The notes: generated by a model from the sequence alone, not told the origin. 64,000 nt of DNA from Pontibacillus chungwhensis (GCF_030166655.1 NZ_CP126446.1:3162001-3226000), one strand, 5' to 3'. Counted from the first letter of the stretch, positions 35,681 to 44,367 are shown. Program-made: numbers and translations.

Positions 35681-35712
35681 TATCTCGAATTAAATTATCT
35701 TTATTTCGAGAT
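35681..35712. promoter_or_regulatory. Operator-like inverted repeat (MhqR/MarR type)
   Basis: ATCTCGAA (35682-35689) and TTCGAGAT (35705-35712), half-sites of the MhqR-type motif ATCTCGAATTCGAGAT, here 15 bp apart. It sits 2 bp downstream of the -10, a typical repressor position. Confidence 0.65.
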
Positions 35713-35714
35713 TA

Positions 35715-35743
35715 ATTATAGTACCTAATATTCTTATTATCAA
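35715..35743 (-). promoter_or_regulatory. Azoreductase sigma-A promoter
   Basis: TTGATA (35738-35743), 17-bp spacer, TATAAT (35715-35720). Confidence 0.9.
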
Positions 35744-35869
35744 GTATTATGCTTATTTATTTTTAAATTGCTCCAAAAGCTTCAGAATATAAGATATTCG
35801 CACTATCAAATATTTCCCTTACCATTACCCTCCCTTAATTTATATCCGTTTCTTCACTCTTAAAACATA

Positions 35870-35906
35870 AAAAGACGAAAATCAAAAATTGATTTTCGTC
35901 TTTTTA
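35870..35906. terminator. Strong terminator after the 47-aa gene
   Basis: AAAAAGACGAAAATCA / TGATTTTCGTCTTTTT stem; symmetric with U-runs both ways. It starts directly after the stop codon of the small minus-strand gene. Confidence 0.9.
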
Positions 35907-36050
35907 TCATTCAGTCTCATTAACGTGATGAGTATATGGATTTGCCGAAATCTGCTTTCTCATTTCATCTGTAAACTCAACCGGTTGATACTCCGATAAC
36001 TCCCCACTCACAGGAGCACTTCCATCATAATGCAATGGTTTCCCTTCCAT
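35907..36050 (-). CDS. 47-residue small protein, unknown function
   Basis: A short frame (MEGKPLHYDGSAPVSGELSE... ending HHVNETE) with a strong GGGAGGG ribosome site 5 nt before the ATG and a strong terminator right after the stop. These bounds make it a convincing gene despite its size. It is acidic, has no hydrophobic segment and gives no family I know. It lies between a terminator and a repeat element. Confidence 0.7.
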   Translation of the reverse strand: MEGKPLHYDGSAPVSGELSEYQPVEFTDEMRKQISANPYTHHVNETE

Positions 36051-36214
36051 AAAAACCCTCCCTTATGTTCAGTAATAGTATATGTATTCTAATATGAGCC
36101 CACAATCACTAAAACATGTGCCCTATGATTATTTTACTACAAGAAGATTCTTCTAACATCTTTATATCCATAATTTTTACACTCTTTTTCCTTTTATGGG
36201 AATCGATACACCTT

Positions 36215-36440
36215 GCTATATAAAGTAATGGAAACATACCATATTCGAGACCTCGTTGGCAGGCCCGTTGCTATAATGCGTGGCCGTTCGTAAAGCTATA
36301 GCTAAGTGGTGTTGGAAACGACTCGCCTTCCGCGGGCGAGTCGTCCCCAACACCCCCCTAGCACTCATTAAACGTAACGGCACCCCCAGATTAAAATGTC
36401 TCAGCTTCAAGTGTTCCCCATAAGGGGACTTATGCCCCCT
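36215..36440 (-). mobile_element. Degenerate MITE-like element, reverse orientation (copy E)
   Basis: On the minus strand it shows the family blocks AAGCTGAGACATTTTAA, GCCGTTACGTTTAAT, GGTGTTGGGGACGACTCGC and a shortened palindrome (GGTGTTGGAAACGACTCGCC with its complement, about 36307-36350), then TTTCCATT. The second palindrome is missing. No gene is supported between 36051 and 36441. Confidence 0.65.
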
Positions 36441-36441
36441 T

Positions 36442-37236
36442 CTATTGAGTAGCTAAGAATCGGTCAAGTTCTAATACCCTGTATCCATCCTTCTCATAAA
36501 AAGAAGTAAGACGCAGCAACAAACGAGCATCATCCGTTGTCATTTTAGGTTGGATTTCTTTAAAATATGCAAGCATCCCAGACACTGAACCCGCCGCAAA
36601 ACTAGTCCCCGTCTTACGAACAACTTCACCACCAGGACTAGCTCCTTCAATCAGTACACCCGGGGCTAAGAAATCCAAATCCGGGCTTCGATTCCCATTC
36701 TCATAAAGATGATCACTGTACGTATTATAACCACCAATTGCAATTACTTCATCCAGTCTTGCAGGGAAACTAATGCGATTGGTCAACCCATCATTACCAC
36801 TTGCCCCAACGAAAACGACTCCTTTACGTTCTCCAAACCGTATCACCCATGATGTAAGAGGATTCTCAACTTCAGATATACTTAAATTTACAATGTCCGC
36901 ACCTTTAACGACACTGTAGAAGATACCAAGAAACGAAGTCCCAACTCCTTTACCGTTCTCTCCTAACGTTTTAACCGGTAACAACACTGCATGTGGAGCG
37001 ACTGAGTGAATAATACTCGCAACGTGCGTGCCGTGACCATGATCATCCATCGGATCTAGGTCCCAGTTGTAGAAGTCATATCCATTTTCGACACGGCCCT
37101 CAAGCATAGGATGTGATGCATCAATTCCTGTATCAACGACCGCTACAATCGTTTCTTTCGTATCAAATTCAGCAAGCTCTATATAAATAAAAAAACCAGT
37201 TATAAGAAAGACACAAAACAAAAAAAACTGTTTCAT
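36442..37236 (-). CDS. Small membrane-anchored subtilase without pro-domain
   Basis: A 264-residue S8 serine protease. One N-terminal hydrophobic segment (residues 3-19) leads almost directly into the catalytic domain. The triad is complete: Asp35 (VAVVDTGID), His68 (HGHGTHVA) and Ser212 (GTSFAAG), with oxyanion Asn148 (GASGND). Typical secreted subtilisins have an I9 pro-domain of 70-80 residues as a folding chaperone; there is no room for one here. Substrate unknown. Upstream on the same strand is the secreted TIM-barrel-like protein. Confidence 0.88.
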   Translation of the reverse strand: MKQFFLFCVFLITGFFIYIELAEFDTKETIVAVVDTGIDASHPMLEGRVENGYDFYNWDLDPMDDHGHGTHVASIIHSVAPHAVLLPVKTLGENGKGVGTSFLGIFYSVVKGADIVNLSISEVENPLTSWVIRFGERKGVVFVGASGNDGLTNRISFPARLDEVIAIGGYNTYSDHLYENGNRSPDLDFLAPGVLIEGASPGGEVVRKTGTSFAAGSVSGMLAYFKEIQPKMTTDDARLLLRLTSFYEKDGYRVLELDRFLATQ

Positions 37237-37360
37237 GCAAATCCCTCCATATTTATATATATGAAGAAATCGTTACGTTGATATGATTAATTTTACAAAA
37301 TATTTAGAATATTTACCAGAAATTAATATTCCATATTGTTACATATCTTTGATGGACTAA

Positions 37361-37393
37361 AAAAAGAGGCTGCCCCTTGAGAGACAACCTCTA
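37361..37393 (-). terminator. Terminator of the 37405 gene
   Basis: AGAGGTTG / CAGCCTCT hairpin followed by seven U on the minus strand. Confidence 0.8.
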
Positions 37394-37404
37394 TCGATTT
37401 AACA

Positions 37405-38847
37405 TTACTGATTCTTTTTCCAAGCTGTATAGTTATGGATCGCGATCCCTTTAAAACCAGGGTAGTCTTCATTCATAAAATGCGTTCTTACTTTCGCTAT
37501 TTCACCTTCTGTATACCGTAAAGACTTCCCATCAAATGAAACGTAATCAATCTTATAGGGGTTTAATTCAACACCCACTTCCACTTTAGGGGCTTTTGCA
37601 TATAAAACTTCATTTTCCGCTAAAGTTGTAATGCTATTCGGTCCAACCGCTGTATTTCGATAACTCATGATGGAAACGTAATCCTGCATATCAATGAACT
37701 GTTGATAAAAATTCTCTTCATAATCATTTACAGAACGATTGTCAGTCCAAAATGGCAAGGCACTTCCAACGATAAAACCATAATCCTTGGCATGCTCTAC
37801 ATACGTTTCTGCTGATTGCTTCCATTCCTTAACCGCTTTCTTTCGGTTATTGTCCCACAATTCAAGTGAGTATGGTTCCACATCGAAATGAATGCCTACA
37901 AACCGTTGTTCTTCTTCTACTTTCTGATTATAAGCGTGAATGAGATCTACTCGTTTCACTGCATCTTTTGTATAAGCTTTTTGCCCCCACAATGGGCTAC
38001 CTATTAAAGCATGTACCTTAATCCCCTGGTTTCCTGCTTTTTCAATAAAGTATTGGTAGTTTTCTTTGTCCACTTTTGGATAAAAACGCATATATAGTTG
38101 ATCTACTTGTTGGTTCGCGAGAAATTCAATTGTCTCATCTGGATTTTTAGTAACTGGTTCTGACTTCCACATCCATACACTTTTTTGTGCATGGTATTCA
38201 TTAATGGCATCCTGAATAGCTGATACATATTGATAAAAAGATTCGGACTTAATCGCCTGTTCTTTGAAATCAGGATTAGTATAGTCTTCCCCTTCATAAA
38301 ACGCCGACCATTGTGCATCTGAGATGAGTAGGTTCATTCCTGGTTCAGATGATTGAAGAAAAGATGCGTTTGGTAAAGAAGCTACAGCTTTGCTGACAGG
38401 GAATCCTAACCTCTTCAAATGCTTATTTACTAAGCCTTTCAATTTTTCATTCACACCAGATAAAGTGGTCATTGGAGTAGAGCCTTTATTTCCTTGGATG
38501 GAGATTCTAGTTGAAGGAGTACGATCGAGTTCAAAGATGTTGGAGGTATTGGGTTGTATGAACAATTCAGAGCGCGCGCCCAATTCTCGGTTCATGGAGT
38601 AATAATTCTCTGTGGTTCCTGCTATTTCTTCTACAAGTAAAGATGTGGCTTGCATAAATTCCTCTCCTGCCCCACCTTCACTAAGCCATTTATTGGAATC
38701 TTTTTGGTTTAAAAGTAGTTCCCAACAACTTACTTCACAATACGTTGTGGTGTTTACTTCCTCTCCTTCGACTAGATTACTAGGAAGAAATACAAGGAGG
38801 AATGTGAGTGCTACCATTACTTTTGTCATTGTTTTTATTGGTTTCAT
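37405..38847 (-). CDS. Secreted TIM-barrel glycosidase-like protein, family not recognised
   Basis: A 480-residue exported protein: signal peptide about 1-28, an N-terminal region (30-220) with two nearby Cys (37, 41), then a beta/alpha-barrel-like domain (about 225-480). The segment FVGIHFDVEPY puts Asp322 and Glu324 at the end of a predicted strand, like the DxxDxE loop of GH18 enzymes, and SALPFWTDN and VSIMSYRNTA resemble later GH18/GH114-type strands. I infer an extracellular glycan hydrolase; the exact family and substrate are unknown. Confidence 0.65.
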   Translation of the reverse strand: MKPIKTMTKVMVALTFLLVFLPSNLVEGEEVNTTTYCEVSCWELLLNQKDSNKWLSEGGAGEEFMQATSLLVEEIAGTTENYYSMNRELGARSELFIQPNTSNIFELDRTPSTRISIQGNKGSTPMTTLSGVNEKLKGLVNKHLKRLGFPVSKAVASLPNASFLQSSEPGMNLLISDAQWSAFYEGEDYTNPDFKEQAIKSESFYQYVSAIQDAINEYHAQKSVWMWKSEPVTKNPDETIEFLANQQVDQLYMRFYPKVDKENYQYFIEKAGNQGIKVHALIGSPLWGQKAYTKDAVKRVDLIHAYNQKVEEEQRFVGIHFDVEPYSLELWDNNRKKAVKEWKQSAETYVEHAKDYGFIVGSALPFWTDNRSVNDYEENFYQQFIDMQDYVSIMSYRNTAVGPNSITTLAENEVLYAKAPKVEVGVELNPYKIDYVSFDGKSLRYTEGEIAKVRTHFMNEDYPGFKGIAIHNYTAWKKNQ

Positions 38848-39098
38848 AGCCTAATCTCCTAATAAATAAATGTGATTTTATACTCAGTTCTCTATTAATA
38901 TCGTACATAGTTCAGAAAGATTAAGCTTTTTTTACTATTTAATGTGCTAAAATTACTAGTTATTTCGACACGATTCGATCCTTAGGACTCAGTTCTTCTG
39001 TCACAGGGACACTTAAGAAGGGAACAAACGTTTATTCTTTACCAAAAGAAGGAACTTAGCTAATTAGAAATCAATTTAACAGAAGGGATCGATAAACA
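38848..39098. other. Intergenic gap upstream of nadE
   Basis: About 250 bp between divergent genes. An imperfect inverted repeat GTTCTTC / GAAGGGAAC lies at about 38991-39023 in the probable nadE leader. I recognise no riboswitch class and no small gene. Confidence 0.4.
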
Positions 39099-39848
39099 GT
39101 GGAAAAAAAAGTAGAGTACTTAACACATTGGATTCAGGAAAAAGTAGAAGAGGCAGGGGCTAAGGGAGCACTTGTAGGAATTAGTGGTGGCATTGATTCC
39201 GCAGTAGTATCTTGCCTTGTTAAACGTGCCTTCCCCGAACAATCACTAGGAGTGATCCTTCCGATAGATCAAGAAGTAGAAGATCAAGAAGATGCTGTAA
39301 CGCTTGTAGAACAAATTGGCCTAAATTACATTGGTATAAACCTAACGGACCCATACCAAACAACACATGCTACGATACGAGAAAAACTTAAAGAAAAGGG
39401 AGATTGGCAGGAAGACCGTTCCCAATTAGGAGGGGCAAACTTACAAGCACGTCTCCGAATGAGTACACTGTATGCTGTTGCCCATCACTACGGTTATTTA
39501 GTAGTTGGAACAGATAATGCTGCTGAAGATTATACTGGTTATTTCACAAAATACGGAGATGGCGGTGTAGACCTGGTTCCTTTGATTCATTTACGTAAAG
39601 AAGAAGTTCGGGAATTGGCAGAGTATCTAGAAGTCCCAGAGTCAATTGTTCATAAAAAGCCTAGTGCAGAGCTGTGGGAAGGACAATCTGACGAGGACGA
39701 ATTAGGGGTTTCATACGATACAATTGATGCCTACCTTCGCGGAGAAACAGTTTCTGATAAAGACGCTAAAAGAATTGAAGAACTCCATAAACAAACAGAG
39801 CATAAGCGACAAATCCCGGCCGGGCCTGAACCATATAAAGGAGAGTAA
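39099..39848 (+). CDS. nadE: NH3-dependent NAD+ synthetase
   Basis: A 249-residue ATP-pyrophosphatase-type enzyme that amidates deamido-NAD to NAD using ammonia. The PP-loop SGGIDS is at residues 29-34, and VGTDNAAEDYTGYFTKYGDGGVDLVPL carries the deamido-NAD site. There is no glutaminase domain. The start is GTG 39099 after AAGGG. The next gene begins 5 nt after the stop, so they form an operon. Confidence 0.95.
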   Translation: MEKKVEYLTHWIQEKVEEAGAKGALVGISGGIDSAVVSCLVKRAFPEQSLGVILPIDQEVEDQEDAVTLVEQIGLNYIGINLTDPYQTTHATIREKLKEKGDWQEDRSQLGGANLQARLRMSTLYAVAHHYGYLVVGTDNAAEDYTGYFTKYGDGGVDLVPLIHLRKEEVRELAEYLEVPESIVHKKPSAELWEGQSDEDELGVSYDTIDAYLRGETVSDKDAKRIEELHKQTEHKRQIPAGPEPYKGE

Positions 39849-39852
39849 TAAC

Positions 39853-40413
39853 ATGTCGCAACATGATACGGCTTTGCTTCTAATTGACATGGTCAATAAA
39901 ATGGATTTCGATGGTGGTGAACACTTGTTAGACAATACACTAGAAATCATCCCATCCATCCAGAAACTGAAGCAACAAGCCAAAGCACAAGGGATTCCAG
40001 TTATTTATGTAAATGATAATTTTGGGTTATGGCAAGAAAATGTTTCAGACCTCATTGAAGAATGCAGAGATGGGAGAGGAGAACCCGTCATCCGTCAGAT
40101 TTTACCTGAAGATGATGATTACTTTATCATTAAACCCAAGCATTCTGGTTTCTTTGGAACTCAGTTAAGCATTCTATTGGATCAACTTGGAGTAAACAAT
40201 TTAATTTTAACTGGGATCGCCGGAGACATCTGTGTCCTCTTTACAGCTAATGATGCTTATATGAGGGAATATAATATTTGGATTCCTGCAGACTGTGTGG
40301 CTTCTGAATATGAGGAAGATAATGAGAACGCAATAAGAATTATGGAGCGCTCCCTTTCAGCAAATACGACACAAGCAGATAAAATGTCCATCTCAGAAGC
40401 TTTTTCAACATAA
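39853..40413 (+). CDS. Isochorismatase-family cysteine hydrolase (possible nicotinamidase)
   Basis: A 186-residue cysteine hydrolase. The family triad is present: Asp12 (LLLIDMVN), Lys94 or Lys96 (IIKPKHSGF) and Cys127 (GIAGDICVLFTANDA). Its position 5 nt after nadE suggests a role in NAD salvage, such as nicotinamide to nicotinate, but the sequence is closer to the generic YecD/YddQ-type branch than to B. subtilis PncA, so the substrate is inferred. AAAGGAG 9 nt before ATG 39853 sets the start. Confidence 0.8.
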   Translation: MSQHDTALLLIDMVNKMDFDGGEHLLDNTLEIIPSIQKLKQQAKAQGIPVIYVNDNFGLWQENVSDLIEECRDGRGEPVIRQILPEDDDYFIIKPKHSGFFGTQLSILLDQLGVNNLILTGIAGDICVLFTANDAYMREYNIWIPADCVASEYEEDNENAIRIMERSLSANTTQADKMSISEAFST

Positions 40414-40473
40414 GCGTTCTGTTCTCATGTAGGAACAAACCCTGAAGTCCGATTTTCAGTAGGAGGAATTCAT

Positions 40474-41916
40474 ATGAATGAAACGAAACGACGCCCAGTC
40501 GTTGCTTTAACTGGAGCCAGTGGATACATCGGCCAGAATTTATTGAAGAAATTAACGAAATACGCTGATGTAATCGCTCTGTCAAGAAATGGAGATAACA
40601 AACAAGATACCGAGCATATCACATGGCGTTCTTGCGATCTGTATTCCATGACGGATGCGGATAAAGGATTAGAAGGAGCTGATTTTGCAGTTTATCTAGT
40701 TCATTCCATGCTTCCCTCAGCGAAACTTAGCCAAGGATCCTTTGAAGATATGGATGTCATCCTAGCAGATAATTTCGCTCAAGCTGCCAAAAGACAAGGC
40801 GTACGTCAGATCGTTTACTTAAGTGGAATCATCCCTGAATCGGAACAGTTATCAAGACATTTAAGAAGCCGACTAGAGGTAGAGGAGATATTAAGAGCTT
40901 ATGGAGTGCCTGTTACGACCATTCGTGCAGGGTTAATTGTAGGACCTAAGGGCTCCTCATTTCCGATCCTTAAGAAGCTTGTTAAGAGGCTGCCGGTGAT
41001 GGCTTTACCTAAATGGACAAGAACAAAGACACACCCTATTGCCCTTAAAGAAGTTCTCCATGCTCTTAATAAAAGCATCGGAAACAATCATTTATCTAAT
41101 AAAGCCATTGATGTGGGTGGCCCTGAGATTATGAGCTATCAAGATATGATGGTTCAAACAGCTGAATCGTTAGGTAAGAAACCAAGACTTTTCCCGGTTC
41201 CTTTCATGACTGTTAAACTGTCCAGGCTTTGGGTGAGTCTGACGACTGGAACACCAAAAGAAATGGTCTATCCATTAGTAGAAAGTCTTGTCCATCCGAT
41301 GACTGCTAAAGAGGAGAATATGGATTCTGAAGTTAGTTATGGGAAGGTGACCTTTAAAGAAGCTGTTCAAACAGCTATTGAAGATGAGAAAGAAGAGGAA
41401 CAGCAAGCTGCTAAACAACAACCCAACTCTCAAGGACTAAAGGTTCCTGATATTCAACACGATGTGAGGTCCGTTCAACGCATTCCTTTACCAGCAGGTA
41501 AAAGTGCTGATTGGGCTGCTAGCTATTATGTAAAGTGGTTGTCCGACACTTTGAACCCACTTGTCCATACAGAGACAGACCAACAAGATAACACACAAAT
41601 TTGCCTTAAGTTAATTCGTACACCTTTATTAGAGCTAAGTTATTCACAGGAACGAAGCACGTCGGATCGAGCTCTTTTCTACATTACGGGAGGTTCCTTT
41701 CAAAATTCTAAGAGAAATGTTAGAGGAAGGCTTGAGTTCCGAAAAATCCCGGATAAACAAGAATGCATTGTGGCGATCCATGACTATATGCCTTCCTTGC
41801 CTTGGTTTATATATAAATATACCCAAGCGAAGGCGCATTTAGTTGTAATGTATCTCTTCAGAAAGCATATCGAAAAGATCATTGAACAAGCTAGAGTCCC
41901 TGCCCACTCTAATTAA
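40474..41916 (+). CDS. NAD(P)-binding SDR with C-terminal DUF2867-like domain
   Basis: A 480-residue two-domain protein. The N-terminal atypical SDR (about 1-300) begins TGASGYIGQNLL with the Rossmann glycine motif and continues VYLVHSML and IVYLSGIIPE, like NDUFA9/YbjT-type proteins that bind but may not turn over NADPH. A Gln/Glu-rich linker (about 305-325) leads to a C-terminal domain (330-480) resembling DUF2867. AGGAGG before the ATG. Likely third gene of the nadE operon or transcribed from the 60-bp gap. Confidence 0.78.
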   Translation: MNETKRRPVVALTGASGYIGQNLLKKLTKYADVIALSRNGDNKQDTEHITWRSCDLYSMTDADKGLEGADFAVYLVHSMLPSAKLSQGSFEDMDVILADNFAQAAKRQGVRQIVYLSGIIPESEQLSRHLRSRLEVEEILRAYGVPVTTIRAGLIVGPKGSSFPILKKLVKRLPVMALPKWTRTKTHPIALKEVLHALNKSIGNNHLSNKAIDVGGPEIMSYQDMMVQTAESLGKKPRLFPVPFMTVKLSRLWVSLTTGTPKEMVYPLVESLVHPMTAKEENMDSEVSYGKVTFKEAVQTAIEDEKEEEQQAAKQQPNSQGLKVPDIQHDVRSVQRIPLPAGKSADWAASYYVKWLSDTLNPLVHTETDQQDNTQICLKLIRTPLLELSYSQERSTSDRALFYITGGSFQNSKRNVRGRLEFRKIPDKQECIVAIHDYMPSLPWFIYKYTQAKAHLVVMYLFRKHIEKIIEQARVPAHSN

Positions 41917-41918
41917 AT

Positions 41919-41954
41919 AAAGCCCGCAACCTTTAAAGGTTGCGGGCTTTTAAT
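41919..41954. terminator. Bidirectional terminator
   Basis: AAAGCCCGCAACCTTT / AAAGGTTGCGGGCTTT hairpin between the convergent SDR and cstA genes. Confidence 0.93.
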
Positions 41955-41969
41955 GAGGAAGTACAGCCG

Positions 41970-43412
41970 CTAAGCAGTCGTCTTCCATTCTTCTTCTAAT
42001 GGGATTTCTTTATTCAATCCTTTACGAGCTGCTATAGAGAAAGAGATGACAACCCCAATCGTAATGATAGCTGCTAGAATATAAGAGATATTAATCGATA
42101 GACCAAATCCAATCTGTGCGTTTAAGATATACGTGAATGTCGCCATGGTCATAAAGGTAGCCGGAACCGCTGCAATCCAGTAATTCTTACGAGATAAGAA
42201 TAAATACATGGCCCCTACCCATAACGCGATGACCGCTGTCGATTGGTTCGCCCAGGAGAAGTATCTCCATAGAAGGGTGAAATCAACTTTTGTCAGTGCA
42301 AAAGATATAACAAATAAAGGAATAGCAATCCACATTCTGCTTACAATTTTCTTTTGAGAAACGTTGATATAATCCGCAATAATCATACGAGCACTACGGA
42401 ACGCTGTATCACCAGACGTGATCGGAAGCACAATCACACCAAGTACAGCTAACGTACCTCCTACAGCCCCAAGCATTTTAACAGACACTTCGCTTACCAC
42501 AGCTGCTGGTCCACCATTAGCAAGAATCTCATTTAGTCCTTCCGAACCGTTAAATAGACTCATAGCTGCAGCAGCCCAGATCATGGCAATAATCCCCTCA
42601 GCAATCATCATACCGTAGAAAATACGTCGACCTTGCTTCTCCTTCTGTGTGGTACGAGAAATAATCGGTGTTTGAGTAGCATGGAAACCTGATAGAGCAC
42701 CACAAGAAATCGTTAAGAATAATAGCGGAAAGATCGGTGCATCATCAGGGTGCATATTGGTTAACTCAATTTCTGGGATAGGAGCTCCCGTAAATACTAA
42801 GGAAAGTCCTACTCCAACTGCACTAATCACTAAGAACGCCCCAAAAATAGGGTAGAAACGTCCAATGATTTTATCAATTGGCAACATAGTCGCTAGTAAA
42901 TAATAAGCGAAAATGGCTAGTAGAATAACAGGAAGTGAAAGCCAGCTACTTGCCATATTATGAATTAAATCAGCAGGAGCTGTAACAAAAACCGTCCCCA
43001 CCAGAATGAGTAGTAATATCGTAAACGCATTCACAACGTGTTTCATCACTTTACCGAGAAATTTCCCTGCAAGTTCAGGCAAATGAGCTCCTCGGTTACG
43101 AATCGAAATCATCCCTGTTAAATAGTCATGTACGGCCCCAGCAAAGATGGCGCCAAATACGATCCAAAGAAAGGCCACCGGTCCGTATAAAGCTCCTAGA
43201 ATAGGACCAAAGATGGGACCCACACCAGCAATGTTGAGTAGCTGTATTAATGAATTTCTCTTCTCCCCCATCGGCAAATAGTCAACACCATCACCGTTTG
43301 TATAAGCTGGTGTTTGACGTTCAGTGTTTACCCCAAAAACTTTCTCTACATATTTACCGTAAGTTAAATACCCAACAATCAATAAAACAATACTCACTAG
43401 AAATGTAATCAT
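41970..43412 (-). CDS. cstA: CstA-family peptide/pyruvate transporter
   Basis: A 480-residue membrane protein with about 13 helices. Family motifs include NIAGVGPIFGPILGALYGP and GFHATQTPIISRTTQ. CstA proteins take up pyruvate and peptides on carbon limitation. GGGAGG before ATG 43412 sets the start, although the frame opens at 43454. Two cre sites flank its probable -10, predicting CcpA repression on glucose. The LytS/LytT-type two-component pair directly upstream, in the same direction, is the likely activator, by analogy with BtsSR/YpdAB-controlled pyruvate transporters. Confidence 0.92.
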   Translation of the reverse strand: MITFLVSIVLLIVGYLTYGKYVEKVFGVNTERQTPAYTNGDGVDYLPMGEKRNSLIQLLNIAGVGPIFGPILGALYGPVAFLWIVFGAIFAGAVHDYLTGMISIRNRGAHLPELAGKFLGKVMKHVVNAFTILLLILVGTVFVTAPADLIHNMASSWLSLPVILLAIFAYYLLATMLPIDKIIGRFYPIFGAFLVISAVGVGLSLVFTGAPIPEIELTNMHPDDAPIFPLLFLTISCGALSGFHATQTPIISRTTQKEKQGRRIFYGMMIAEGIIAMIWAAAAMSLFNGSEGLNEILANGGPAAVVSEVSVKMLGAVGGTLAVLGVIVLPITSGDTAFRSARMIIADYINVSQKKIVSRMWIAIPLFVISFALTKVDFTLLWRYFSWANQSTAVIALWVGAMYLFLSRKNYWIAAVPATFMTMATFTYILNAQIGFGLSINISYILAAIITIGVVISFSIAARKGLNKEIPLEEEWKTTA

Positions 43413-43432
43413 GATAGGAGTCCTCCCTCTTC

Positions 43433-43446
43433 TGTAATCGCTTACA
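43433..43446. promoter_or_regulatory. cre site 1 (CcpA), cstA promoter
   Basis: TGTAAGCGATTACA on the minus strand, a perfect match to TGWAANCGNTNWCA. Confidence 0.85.
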
Positions 43447-43449
43447 AAC

Positions 43450-43455
43450 ATCATA
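43450..43455 (-). promoter_or_regulatory. Probable cstA -10 element
   Basis: TATGAT on the minus strand, between the two cre sites. The -35 position (43473-43478, CTATAT) is poor, as in activator-dependent promoters. Confidence 0.5.
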
Positions 43456-43458
43456 CCA

Positions 43459-43472
43459 AGTAACCGCTTACA
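43459..43472. promoter_or_regulatory. cre site 2 (CcpA), cstA promoter
   Basis: TGTAAGCGGTTACT on the minus strand, one mismatch to the cre consensus, in the -10/-35 spacer. Start-to-start distance from site 1 is 26 bp. Confidence 0.75.
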
Positions 43473-43609
43473 ATATAGAGGAATCTGTTCAACATGTTCA
43501 TTTCTTACGTTAAGATGTTCTAAATAGAAACTAAGGTGTAGTGGATGCCTTTTAAATTGATAAGAATGATAGAGGTAGTTTCACAAAGGCTCACCACTAC
43601 AGAATAATT

Positions 43610-43635
43610 GAATGGGGATTTTGTATTCCCCATTC
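43610..43635 (-). terminator. Hairpin after lytT-like gene
   Basis: GAATGGGGA / TCCCCATTC stem directly after the response-regulator stop; followed by a weak AAUUAUU tract. Confidence 0.6.
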
Positions 43636-44367
43636 TTAAAGCTCAAGTTGTTTCCTTAATTCTTTAACATAATTTCGGCTTACAGACAGTTGTTCATCTC
43701 TCCCTCTTAGCTCAAGATGATAGGCACCATTAAACCAGGGCACTAGTCGTTTAACATACTGTAGGTTAACGAGATAGCTCTTATGGATCCGAAAGAACGA
43801 AAATGGTTCAAGTCTTTGTTCCACTTCTTTTAAAGAACGCTTCGTTTCATAAGTACGGGTTTGGTCTACAATTTTGGTTACACGTCCATCCCGGTACACA
43901 TACATAATTTCAGACGGTGTTAGGTACGTAATTTCTTCTTCTTCCTCCACAGCGAGCTTTGATGGAATTGTTCCTTTTTCTGCACTGCCTTCATTTAAGA
44001 GCCTTCGTTCTAGACGATCGACTGTCTCACGAATTGGTTCCTCTTCAAATGGTTTCAGTATATAATCAACCGCTTCATGTCGAAAGGCTTCAACAGCAAA
44101 ATCCGGATAAGCTGTAGCAAATACAATATCCGGTACTTTCTTTAATTCCTGGAGTGACTCAGCTACCTCAAGTCCATTCATTTTCGGCATTTCAATATCC
44201 AAAAACAATACGTCAGGCTGCAACTGAAGAGCTTTCATCACCGCATCTTCGCCTGAATCAGCCTCTCCAATAATTTCAATACGTTCATGCTCTTTTAATA
44301 AATAAATCAGTTCCTCGCGGCTAAACCGTTCATCATCTACAACTACAGCCGTTATACGTTTACCCAA
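43636..44367 (-). CDS. LytTR-type response regulator
   Basis: A 243-residue regulator: receiver domain (1-120) with phospho-acceptor Asp57 (VLFLDIEMP) and Asp11/Asp12, then a LytTR DNA-binding domain (about 140-243: ITYLTPSEIMYVYRDGR...FFRIHKSYLVNLQYVK). The start is TTG 44367, 7 nt after GGAGG, inside the kinase gene (16-nt overlap). It is of the LytT/YpdB/BtsR class; the adjacent cstA is the expected target. Confidence 0.92.
   Translation of the reverse strand: MGKRITAVVVDDERFSREELIYLLKEHERIEIIGEADSGEDAVMKALQLQPDVLFLDIEMPKMNGLEVAESLQELKKVPDIVFATAYPDFAVEAFRHEAVDYILKPFEEEPIRETVDRLERRLLNEGSAEKGTIPSKLAVEEEEEITYLTPSEIMYVYRDGRVTKIVDQTRTYETKRSLKEVEQRLEPFSFFRIHKSYLVNLQYVKRLVPWFNGAYHLELRGRDEQLSVSRNYVKELRKQLEL

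Noticed and set aside
38948-39098. Riboswitch in the nadE leader
   Set aside because: Some inverted repeat is visible, but it matches no NAD-related or other class I can recognise, and I could not fold it reliably.
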